Assembly (NCBI RefSeq): GCF_048771995.1
Contig: NC_133025.1
Location: 186,001 to 250,000, forward strand
Direction of reading: 5' to 3'
DNA length: 64,000 nucleotides
Origin: Taeniopygia guttata
Lineage: Eukaryota > Chordata > Aves > Passeriformes > Estrildidae
This document shows, piece after piece, positions 22,001 to 32,681 of this stretch. Numbering within the stretch: position 1 is the stretch's first letter; each line of letters starts with the position of its first letter. A model generated the notes under the pieces. It was not told where the DNA came from. It did no database searches and saw only the letters and a list, made by a program, of their open reading frames with translations. The position numbers and the translations under genes are program-made.

Positions 22001-25000
22001 CCCTGGCAGTGGCACTGGCTAGACACAGAAGGCACCAGGCAATGCCCAGCATTTGAAGGGCTCAGCAGTGAGATGGCTCCAGCTCAGGCTGGGTGAGCAC
22101 TGCCTGCTTGGAGCCTGGAGCTATTCCTGATAGAAGTTTAGCTGGAGTTCACCATGTAGTGCCAGGAAAATGTAAAGTGGGACCCCCAGGAAACGAGGAC
22201 TGCCATTGGGAATGAATCTGGAGGTCAAGAGAGCGCCGCAGTGTTTCTGCAGCAGGGAAGCACTATTGCTTCAGTGTCCTTGCACCTTCTGCTTCTGATG
22301 GTGGGGCTGTAGGAGATGATCCAAGTATAAGCTCTGGATCTGGAATGTCAAGAGGTGAGAGGCTGAACACTAACATCTTCTGGAAAGTAGGGAACGTGTA
22401 GGCTACAACGCCAGATGGGGATGAACACGCTATGTGGAAATCCAGCACAGATACCAAAGGAGTGGCAGCCTCAGTGAGGGGAAATGCAGGTCAGAGGGTG
22501 TCTGGGGCTGAAAAAGATAAGCAGTGAGTATGAAACAAGAGCAGCTGTGTCTGTGTGTGTGTAGCTGTAGGTCTGTGTCCTGTGTGTACATGGAACGGTG
22601 ACTCTGCTCCGCCTTTCTCGAGCAGCTCTCAGGCAGGGGCAGGTGAGCTGGCAGGGCGGAGGAGCCACGGTAATGGGAATTTTCCACTCATTTGCTTTGA
22701 GTTTACAAAATTGCACCTTTTGCTTGTGGCAATGATGAGCATTTCCTTGTTTCACACAGAAATTAGGTGCCATGGCATTCCAATACAGACTGGCCACTCT
22801 ACCAAGGTTTTAGGGAAGGCACATGCTGGCAGCACTTGGAGAAACCCCCTTCGACTTTGATATTTGAAAAGGGACTTTTCTGAGACCACCATTACTTGAC
22901 ACAGATATTAAAACACACTGAAATCTCCCTGGATTCCAGAAACTTCAGTTCTGGTAGTCCACATCTTCAGAACAGCCTTTAGGATAAGAAATATCATGTT
23001 TGTGTCCCACTCTGGTCTCCTGATGGTGACCAGAGAAGCAACTTGGGCAAGCTGGAACAGGAGACATCTTCACTGAGTCTCAGGGAGAAAACCTTGGAGC
23101 ACTGGATAAAGGCCCTGAGAGGCCCTGGACTCTGACCTTGGAGATTCTCAACACTCTTCTGGCCACTGATGAGCACAATCCCAGCCCGAACCACCTCTGC
23201 TGCAAGGGCCTGCTCAAAGCGTGGCTTGGACCAGCAGTCCCTGCCCACCAGAACAAGTCTGACACTGGCATCAAACTCTCAACAGGTTTTCCAACAATAA
23301 TGTTTCAGGGCTTTCTCTCAGTGATTTCCTCAAGAAAAGCACTTCCTTCAGGATTTTTCAAATTATTTTTAGCTAAATTGTCAAGGCCACTTGTTACTGG
23401 AACCAGACAAGGAATAAGAATAAGCTAAATTTGGCATTTCCACTTTGACCTATCCAAGACAGGACAACAGCCTCACCCCACATCTTATGGGAGAGGTCAT
23501 AGATTCCTGCCAGTCTCCTCTCCCAACACTTGAAAAGGAGATTTTTGTCTGAAGAAAATCGTACTGTTTCAAGCTTTTGTCCAGTGTAATTTACACTTGT
23601 GTTTAAGAAGACTGGGCAAGAAGGGTTGCAGCTTTATGGTCTAACCATAAACTGGCCAAAGCTGGTCAGATTTACAAGTGTTTGTAGTGTGCTGATGTTT
23701 GCAGAGGCCCAAACATGTACTCACAAACACGAAGTGAGTGCCTCTTACCCTCGGGCATCGCCCTTGCCCAGGGGAGATCCAACACCTGCAGGGGCCTGGA
23801 CATGGAAAGTGTGGTCACAGCACCAGCCCTGGGGTCACTGGCTCTTCCTGGCCAACTTGTGCTCAGAAACCACCAAGGAAAGTTTCTCCTGTCATCACTG
23901 AGCAGCACTGAGCCTCGTGGTTGCTCATGGTCCTTCTGGGCCCTGGTGGCACCTGCTGACGTCTTCTTCTTCCCACAGCTCTGTCCCTGGCTGCACAGGG
24001 CCAGCCTGAGGCTCCTCATCCAGGTGTGGGCGCCAGCTCTGCCCTCGAGGCCAATTAGTGCACTTCCACCAGGAGGCTGAAGTTGGAGAGAGAAGTTCCC
24101 ATGTTCCCAGTCTGCCCGCTTGGTCCCACTCCCCAGACTCCTGTCTGCAGGAGCAGGAGCTCCAGTGCCAATTACAAAAGCCCAGAGCACTCCACCTGCT
24201 CACCTCCCTGTTTGTGAATGTGCAAACAAGGCCCCCAGCGGGCTGTTAAAAGTTCTGGGCTGGTAAAAGTTCTGGGCTGGTAAAAGTTCAAGGCAGCCAC
24301 TTAATTCACAGCTGCTGCAATGAGTCACATCCCAGAGGCACGTGGAGCGAGAAGGCCCCGGAAATGTCTGTGCACAGCACCCACACCTGCAACTGTTGAA
24401 GTAAAACAAAAAGAGAAAACTGTAAGTAATTGGCCAGTGCTTGGACAGGATCTGGGAAATATCTGGGGGACAGGAAGCATTTTGAAAATATCTGGTTTTG
24501 CAACAAAAAATACAATGTTGAGATTCCAGGGCTAGTTGCAATCCTGGTTGTACCTCCTGCCCAAATTCTTGCTCTGCTGCAGCCACAGCGGGTATATCCC
24601 ACAGTAGGAGCAGTTATTACAGCATTATATACCTCATACGTGACCTGAGTCATTCAGGTGCCTCTTGGTCCTGTGCTGAGTCATCTCTGATTTTTAACTT
24701 CCAAAGGGTTCAATTTAACACAATTTATCTCATTTTTCTCTCCTTGCTGCCCCTTTCCCATCCCTGATCTGTGGGTACAGACCAAGCTGAAACCAGAGAC
24801 CTGGGCCTTGCCTCAGGCCTATTCTTCTCTGTCACAAAGATTTTTGGTTGCTTAATCTGACCTCCAACCTTTGTGTCGCAAAATAACAGAAACAATAATC
24901 TGAATTCTGGTTCAGCTTAGTTTTGTGATGGATGGTGCTGCCACAATCTCACATTTTTCTGGTGTTCTCCTTCTGTCCAATGTTTAAACTTCTCCTGCCT

Positions 25001-26249
25001 GCTGTCCCTGTGCAGGTACCCAGCGATGTGACTGGGAAACGCTGAACCATGGCTGCTGCTGCATGCAGGAACTGCTCCAGGACTGCACAGGCACTCCAAC
25101 AGTGCTGTCACCATAACTCATCCCTCCCATTGCTTCCAAAACTCTCCTTGCACTCAGGGGAGGGATGGATTTCTAAAGAGTTCCATAAAACATCTGTTCT
25201 CTGGAAAGGGTCAACACAGCCCCACGTTAAATTTAAATATTCAGCTCCAGCAGCAGCTGCTTTGCACAACTGTTGGATTTTAACTTTCCCTGGGTGCTGT
25301 GGGAGATATAGAACTGCGTTTTGTTTATCTGGAATGTTTTGGAAGGCAGGGGAGCATTAATGAGGAAATCTGGCTAATAAAAGCACTCAATAGTCATGTG
25401 TGAGTGGAAGGGCCAATCAAGTCCTGGACATGTTGATAATTGGGATTGGGATCTGATGGAGAGATGAAAACTGGTTCTTCCTGGAGCCTGCCAGGGCTTT
25501 GGACAGTGTCTGACAGAGATGTGGCTGTTGGACACAAGTGAGGCGGAACCCATGTGGATGGCTTGTCTGTGTAGACAGGACTCTGGTCTGTCATGGGGTT
25601 TTCCTGCTCTGTGGCACCATCTCAAGCTCAAAGTTACATTTGGTCAGTGTCCAGATCCAGCCCATGCTTGGCCTGTCTGGGGCATGAGGAGAATGTTTAT
25701 TTTCTGTGCTAGGGAGAAAACAGTCCCAACCTCTGAAGATTTTTTTTCTGCAGTTTGGTGTTTCTCTCACTCTTTGTTCTTCCTGCTTTGTACAGCAGCT
25801 CTGTGGGAAAACTGTGGACAATATGGTTGTGACCCCCAAATCTGAGATGACTGTTTGCTAATTCCTTGAAACTTTCAGCGTGGGATGGATTGGACTTCTC
25901 TGGCACAGCCTTCCCTGAACACCATTACTTCTGTTTGTCTGTGATTTGATTCTGTGGCTGCTTTCCCAGGCTCCTTGTCTTTTCCATGTGAGAACCCACA
26001 GCCTGATACAAGATCAAATCCACAAAATCTTTGGCCACCTACAACATCCTTGTCTTTATCTCTGTACAGTGAGATGCAGCTTTAGCAGAGACAAGTGCAG
26101 CCAGCACTGAAGTGGCTAATTTGTCTTTATTTCCATGGTATCTATTTTTCCTTGTCCCCAGACCTGGGAAAAGCAGGACACAGGCTGTTGGGAAAAGGCA
26201 GATCTGCTGGTTCTTGGCTTCTTTTCTGCCTCTGTCAAGGTTGGAATTG
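19027..26249. other. Gene desert, no supported gene
   Basis: I looked for conserved exons with splice borders on both strands and found none. The longest open frame (172 codons at 23672-24190, minus) has no recognisable domain and the composition of ordinary intergenic DNA. Isolated AATAAA motifs near 19440 and 25375 (plus) have no upstream gene. A 17-nt tandem repeat lies at 24243-24290. Confidence 0.5.
24243..24290. repeat. 17-bp tandem repeat, about 2.7 copies
   Basis: The unit GGTAAAAGTTCTGGGCT occurs twice with a third partial copy (GGTAAAAGTTCAAGG). No gene is nearby. Confidence 0.85.
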
Positions 26250-27190
26250 AACTGCTCGAGATGGTATTTCATGTTCAGACTCAGGTGTATATATTTTTTT
26301 ATTACAAGTCCTGAGTTCTACAGCATTCTACTAACAAGCTATAGAATGGCCAACTACATTTCTATACAAGATCTTTTAAGGCTAAATATCCAATTCAGAA
26401 ATGACACATAGATTATTTTCACTTTTAACCCAATAACTAATCCCTCATGTCCCACAATGTGGACTTTTCTGTCCAATTACACAATACCACCCAAACCCAT
26501 GAAGAAGGAAGAAAGTGAAGAAGGACCAGTCTCTGCCCTAAAACCTCCATCTTGTTCTATATATATCACTATATTCTATAATCTTAAACTCTAAGTGTAG
26601 ATTAGAAGTGTGTGATATTACACACTTCTAATCTACACACCCATAATCCCAGGGCTATCAATCAATTTTGGAAGCCTTCTCCACAGCCTCAGTCTCAGGG
26701 GTCTGGCAGTCAAGGTGACCCCAAGAAGGCAAAGGTCCTCACTTCCCAGCCCGCGCAGCCAAAGAAGAATTTGGAACGCATAGGGTCGGCTTCTCAAGGT
26801 TATTTTCTCTTATCTATAACATGCTTTCTCAAGGAGCTGCACTCTGTCTAGCAGGTCAGTCTGCAGCAGATTCCCACCCCCTTGGAGTAGTGTTACCATT
26901 TTAGACTAAACTACGTGTACTATGTTTACAATAACGTGCCAATATCTATCATTTATGTTGGACAGCGTGTCTCTACCTTCAACCAGTAGAAAAGTGTCAC
27001 CATCACAGCAAGACATAGAGGGCAAGAAGAAGGAGAAGAAGGTCAGGACACGCCCAAATCCCTCCATCTTGTCCCCTTGAACCGCTTGTTTTAAAACCCT
27101 AAAATTCTACTTTTTCACCCTGTGTTAATTAAACTACCACACTACTCAAACCCTTGTGGCTTTTAATTTCTCATACAAAGTTGTCCATGT
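26250..27190 (+). mobile_element. ERV LTR-derived composite (fossil, ERVL-like)
   Basis: AT-rich sequence with two related tail modules: one about 26490-26600 (AAACCTCCATCTTGTTC) and one about 27030-27190 (CCTCCATCTTGTCCCCTTGA, then TTGTGGCTTTTAATTTCTCA). Both match, from memory, a LTR family frequent in songbird genomes. They look like two overlapping or nested members rather than one element. No internal viral genes were seen. Borders are approximate. Confidence 0.5.
26595..26638. repeat. Perfect 19-bp inverted repeat (hairpin)
   Basis: Arms GTGTAGATTAGAAGTGTGT (26595-26613) and its exact reverse complement (26620-26638) surround the 6-nt loop GATATT. It sits between the two LTR modules and probably marks a junction made during insertion or repair. 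Confidence 0.9.
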
Positions 27191-30100
27191 TTTCCGTGGG
27201 CTAAAATCCAAGCCACAGGTGTTTTTGACTCCTTGCCAAGGTCTCAAAGCCCCTGCCAAGGTCTAGAGATAGCCAGGGCAGCCAGAGGGATGTGCTGGGT
27301 TCCCACACCTCAGGTCAAATGCAGTGTTCTCTTGTGGGTCTGTGCCTTTCAGCACAAAAAGTTTAAAATTCTCAGCATCCAAGGCTCCAACACAGATCAG
27401 CTGCAGAGAGGGAAATACTGAACAGCAACAGAGCCCCCCAGGTGGGGCCGGTAGGAATTATGGCCATGCTGGAGGAAGAAGAGGCCTGACCTGCTGCTGA
27501 GGTGCCCACGTGGCATGAACACCCTGGGGTCCACACCTGCCCAGGAGCACAGAAAGCTCTGGAGGGTGTGGAGGCCAAAGCTCTGCCTTGGCACAGGGGC
27601 TCCTGACCTTATTTTATCACCCTTGGAGTACAAAAACAATACAAGAGGGGTTTTTAGGTCTCAGTGAAATTGCCAGTTTGCAGGTCGTTTCCACTGCCTT
27701 GTGTCCATTCCTGGGACACCTGAGGTTCCCTTCACTGCTCATACCCAGTATTTCTACCCATTGATAAACCCCACAGAGCTCCAAAGTCTGAGCAGCCCCA
27801 GCCCTCAGCCTCTCCTTACCTGTCAGATTCTCAGATGTCCTAATCAATCCATGCTGGACTCCAGTTCTGACAAGGCTGTCTTGCACTGGGGAGTCCAAAA
27901 CTGGTGCCAGTGCTTAGATGTTGCCTTACCTGTGCCCCAGGAGGGGATGGGGGTAACCTATGGGCAAGTGCTATGGCTCCCCCACCCGAGGATGCTGTCA
28001 GACCATGAAGTGCATTGCTGACTCAGGGGTGGCTCATGGCCATCAGGACAGCCAGATGCTTCTCTGGTCCCTCACGTGAGTCTTGGCAAATGGAAACATC
28101 CCTGCCCAGATGCAGGACACGGTGTTTTCCTCTAGAAACTTCATGAAATTCCCACTGGCCCATTTCTCCTTGAAGGGACCAGCCCAGGGAGGGACGACAC
28201 TGGAGCAGGTACACACCTGAGGGACTGAAGCCTGTGGGTGAGCCACGAGTGAGCAAACAAGAAGGAAAGAGGAAGAAACAAGTAGAAAAGCAAAGCCCAG
28301 CCCAGCCCCAGCACCGTGTCACCTCCCCCAGGGACTGGGAGAGACTAGGCAGAATCTGCAGGGAAAGAGGGGAGAAAAGATGTTGGACTGAAGATGAACC
28401 TGGGAAAGTAGAGGAAAGGTGTTTTCCTCGGTATCTGAATCAGTAACTAAAATTTTGTGTTACAGCAATAAATCAAGTGAAATTCCTCAATTTGAGAGGG
28501 TTCTGCCCATGGTGGCAGGGACTGAGGCCAGGCCTGGACTGGGATCAGCACTGATTTCCCTCTGAAGCCTTTCCTTCCCTTCTTCCCAGGTCAAGCCATT
28601 TTGTCCCCTCCAGTGCTGACACAAACCTGCTCAATTCTTCCAAGAGCAGATCAAGTTTAGGCCCGAAGTCACCTGTCCCAGCTCCACACCTGAGGGGTGC
28701 CTGAGCTGGACCTCATGCCCCAGGCAGTGCTTTGCAGCAGCACCAGGGGCAGAAGCTGCTGCAGACACATAGCTGTGACCAACCCTGCGCACAGACCCCA
28801 CAGGTGGGCCAGGCACCTGCAGCTTCCAGGAAAAACCAGGGATCTCAAACTGCCCTGGTGCCACATTGTCTCAGTTTGAGACCAACGGGGAAACTGATTT
28901 ACTGCTGTAACACACACCTTTCAGCATGGAATGGCTTCGGCTGGGTGGCACCATACAGCTCATCCAGCTCCGTGCCCCTGCCAGGAACAGGGATGTCACC
29001 CACTACACCAAGCTGCTCCAGGCACATCCAGCTCAGCCCAGGAAACTGCCAGGGATGGGGCAAGCATCACTGGAAAAGCAAAAAATCACTTACTGGGTAT
29101 TTACAAGGAAGGGAAAAAGAAAATGGGGAAAACAAAAGCCCGAAACAAAACAAACCCACTTTGATAAGAGCCCTCAAAGCAGAGTTATCTGTGGCATTCC
29201 ATAAGACTTCCCTGGAGACCAAAAATCAGTTTTGACACTCTCTCCTGCATCAAACACCAAGTGCTTCAGCCTCAGGTCTCTGATGAGTTTGCTGGACAGC
29301 TTTAGATTCGCACAATAAATCCTCTGTCTGGGGCAATGGGATGCCTAGTCTGAGCACCTATGCTCAGGTACAGCCTCAGGGCCAGGGCAATGTCAAGGTG
29401 CCACCCAGCAGGTACCTGAACCACGGTGGCTGTGAGGCAGTGTCACTGTGACAATCCTGCTGGCAGAGTTCTCCACACTGGCAATGTTCAAAAGGGCCCT
29501 TTTCCCAAGTGTAACCATTGCAAGTGAGTAGGAAAAAAGACCAAAACTTCAAAAATGGCATGTGTGAGACAGGAATTATCGGTTAATGACATTCCCAAGG
29601 AATATCCAAAACAGAAAGCATAACATAAAGAAAGGTGAAAAATAGTAAAGTTTAATAGCTAAAAGAAAAACACACAGATCTGAGCAAAACTTCAAGGAAT
29701 CAATAAAACATCTGACAAAATATCAATAAAGTATCAACAGCACTGGGGACAGCAGTTCTCAGACTTGTGTGAAGACACACAGGATCCTGAGCAGATCCAC
29801 TCTGGACACTGCTGAGGACAGGGACAGCAGTGACACCCTGCAGATCCCGGGGTCTGTACCTGGAACAGAACAACGACCATTTGATCCAGGCAGGAGGAGG
29901 AGGGAACACAAACCAAGGTGAGTTTAGCCACGGCAGCCCTGGGCAGTGCTGTCCACCAGAGAGTCAGTCAGTCACTACCCAACACCTGACGGAGTTCTGG
30001 AAGCACCTGGAGGCCCTGCTTTGGCTCTGTCATGTACCGGGGCTCTGGCGAATCTCGGCTCAGCTCTCCTGCTCCAAGCACAGCACAGCACACCTTCCCC

Positions 30101-30922
30101 AGCCCAAGCATCTGGGACTGCCCAAATGAAATTCCAACACAACACTGTAACTAAAATGGCAGCACTGCAAGGAGCCCGTAGGGAGACAGCATAAATGGAC
30201 TGAAACCCCATCCAGGAATGCATCTATGCAGCATCACAGAGAGAAACACGAATCAGCCACCAGGACCCGGCTCTGTACCTCCCAACCAAGCCCTCCAGCA
30301 CCACCCTGTCATCGTTCCACCACATAGCTGGGTAATTCAATGGCTTTGTTCATCCCATTTCCCAAGGTCACAGAACTGCCCCGGCACCCAGTCAGGCTGT
30401 GGACACTGAGGGCTCCAAGTGCTCTCACATGCAGAGCTATTGACAAAGCTCCTCATTTCCCAGCCCAGCTGCAGGTGAGCAAGGACAGGACAGTTCACCT
30501 TGCCCTGCTGAAATCTTTCTTCACGCTCTTTTTCCTTCTTTTCTCCCTAAGGGACTGCAGGAACAGCCAGCGGGGAGAATCTGAGGCTTCCCATCAGCAA
30601 ACCCAGGCCAATTCCATCTGGAACAAGCAGCCTATCCTTCACCTGGCCCTTGACCTACTCACCATCTGTCCTGTTCACACCCAAACTGAGGGGCCAGTGA
30701 GCTGCATGGCCAGACTGTCAGCACGAGCACTGCTGAGGGAACTCTTCCTGCAGCACCCCAGCATCTGCCTGTTACAGGGGTAACCTGATCCCAGGCCACA
30801 CAACGCACACGAGGCTTTCCCTCTCCCGTGCTCCTCAAAACTCAGCACAGCTCTGCGTCTGGCACCCCAGGAGAGTGCCCACAGGTGCTGCCGGCCAGCA
30901 AAGCACAGCCTGCCAGGGTAAC
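27191..30922. other. Intergenic / NME6 downstream region, no gene seen
   Basis: No exon with homology known to me. Plus-strand AATAAA motifs occur near 29312, 29703 and 29728 without an upstream gene. The right part should hold the NME6 3' UTR (minus strand), but I could not find a convincing AATAAA for it (TTTATT on the plus strand) within about 1 kb of the stop. Confidence 0.45.
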
Positions 30923-32219
30923 TCAGGTCACCTGTGCCTGCTGTGCCCGCAGCACACGGTGCACGCCCTCCTCGGCGCTGTAGAACAGCTGCCCGCGCCG
31001 CAGCTGGGGCTCGTCCTGCTCGTACCAGCGCCGCTCGTCGAACTCGGGGAAGAAAAAGGCAATTTCTCTGCTGGCTGAGGCAGGTGAGTCTGTCAAAAGA
31101 GAGGGAAAGGCAATGCGAGAGACTTGCCAGTCTGCCACCACAACACATGCCAGACTCCAAAGGTGCCTGGCTAAGCTGCACCTGGCTGGGTGTGCACGGG
31201 GTGTGCAGAAAGGAACAAATCACTCACTTTGAGCCCCAGAACTAAAGCAAAGGCAGACAAAGCACCATCATTCCTGCCTCCCCAAGAACCACCCAAGAAC
31301 GCCAGGCTTACCTGAGCCATGGGTGGTGTTCCTGGTGTCCGTAAGGCCATAGGCACCTCGGATGGAGTCTGGGTGGCTGTGTCGGGCTCGGAACACTTTA
31401 GTGGGCCCCATCACGGATCTCCAGAGAGGGACAGCATTCTCATGGGCCAGGATGTAAGCCCACATGGGACCACTGCAGCAAGGGCCCAGGAACAGCAGGA
31501 GAAAGATCATGAAGAGCTCATTTCAAACAGGTTGTTCATCATTACAAACCTGCCCGGTACAGCCGACATGGGCTGCCGCGCTGGGCCCTGGCTGCCCTGC
31601 CGTGCCATGGGGAGGGGCGCGCTCCCACCGCGGCGGCGTTGGCACTGCTGCCCTACTCGGAACGATGACCTCCGGCACCCTCGGGGTGCCACCCGCCAGG
31701 CGCCACCCCTGTCACGGCAGGCTGCGATCCCGGCACTGCTCCCGCCGCGGCCGGAGCCTCCCAGCTCCGCACAGCCCGGCGAGCCCTCCGCAGCCTCGCC
31801 ACGGCAGCGCGGGCCGTCCCGCGCACCCGCGGCTCGTACCTGGCCATGAACTCCACCAGCCGCCGGTAGAAGAAACGCCCTGCGGACAGACATGGGCCGA
31901 GTCGGCGCCGGCCCGGGCAGCATCCCGCTCGGGCACCCGGAGCCTGCTCGTACCTGCGTGCTCCCGGTAGAAGCGGCGGCTCTGCTCCGCGCCGCACCGC
32001 AGCTCCTTGGCGCGCACGATGAGGAACCGGTGACGGAGGATGGCGGCATGCACGGCCTGCGGGAAGAGGCGGCGCTGGGGGGTCGTGGCGAGGCGTGCTG
32101 TGCCGTGCCGTGCCCGGCCCGGCCCTCACCTCGCGCACGAGCGGATGGGCCACCGCGTCCGGCTTGAGCAGCGCCAGAGTCAGCTGCAGCGGCCGCGCGG
32201 GGGCCGCCATGGCCGCCAT
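30923..32219 (-). CDS. NME6: NME6, group II nucleoside diphosphate kinase family protein
   Basis: Exons in coding order: 32219-32130, 32056-31954, 31879-31840, 31472-31312, 31089-30923; phases agree and give 186 aa, close to the human length. The family's classical reaction moves the gamma-phosphate of one NTP to an NDP through a phosphohistidine. NME6 is known to act in mitochondria with RCC1L, and its own kinase activity is debated. The protein starts MAAMAAPARPLQLTLALLKP (NDPK beta-1 with KPDAV), then RFYREHAGRFFYRRLVEFM and the active-site loop RNTTHGSDS with the catalytic His. A GLTDTRNTTHG block as in human and an acidic C-terminal extension (RRWYEQDEPQLRRG) typical of NME6 follow. A second ATG three codons in (32210) is possible. 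It is head to head with RABL2, with start codons 462 bp apart. Confidence 0.96.
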
Positions 32220-32681
32220 GCGCCGGGCGGGGCGGGGCGGGGCGGGCCCGGGGCGGGGCTGAGGCGGGCCCGGGGCGGGGCGGGGCTGAGGCGGGCCCGG
32301 GGCGGGGCGGGCGGGGCGAGGCGGGCCCGGAGCGGGGCTGAGGCGGGCCCGGGGCGGGGCTGAGGCGGGCCCAGGGCGGGGCGGGCAGGGCGAGGCGGGC
32401 CCGGGGCGGGGCGGGGCGGGAGGGGCGGGGCTGAGGCGGGCCCGGGGCGGGGCGGGGCTGAGGCGGGCCCGGGGCGGGGTGGGGCTGAGGCGGGCCCGGG
32501 GCGGGGCGGGGCGAGGCGGGCCCGGAGCGGGGCGGGGCTGAGGCGGGCCCGGAGCGGGGCGGGGCTGAGGCGGGCCCGGGGCGGGCGGGGCTGAGGCGGG
32601 CCCGGAGCGGGGCGGGGCTGAGGCGGGCCCGGGGCGGGGCCAGGTCGCGTCGCGCGGCGGACGGGCCGCGCAGGCGCTGCC
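32220..32681. promoter_or_regulatory. Shared NME6/RABL2 bidirectional promoter, CpG island
   Basis: The whole space between the two divergent start codons is extremely GC-rich and dense with GGGGCGGGGC Sp1-type boxes, with no TATA box seen. CpG density stays high from about 31560 to 33130, across both first exons. One bidirectional CpG-island promoter is the simplest reading. Confidence 0.75.
32225..32640 (+). repeat. GC minisatellite in the NME6/RABL2 promoter
   Basis: About 14-16 variable copies of a roughly 20-37-nt unit built from GAGGCGGGCCCGGGGC and GGGGCGGGGCT. The G-runs lie on the plus strand, the RABL2 sense strand, in a pattern able to form G-quadruplexes. Copy number is likely to vary between individuals and to be hard to assemble. 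Confidence 0.93.

Noticed and set aside
23672-24190. A 172-codon minus-strand frame in the desert
   Set aside because: No family resemblance, no promoter or poly(A) context; expected by chance in 12 kb.
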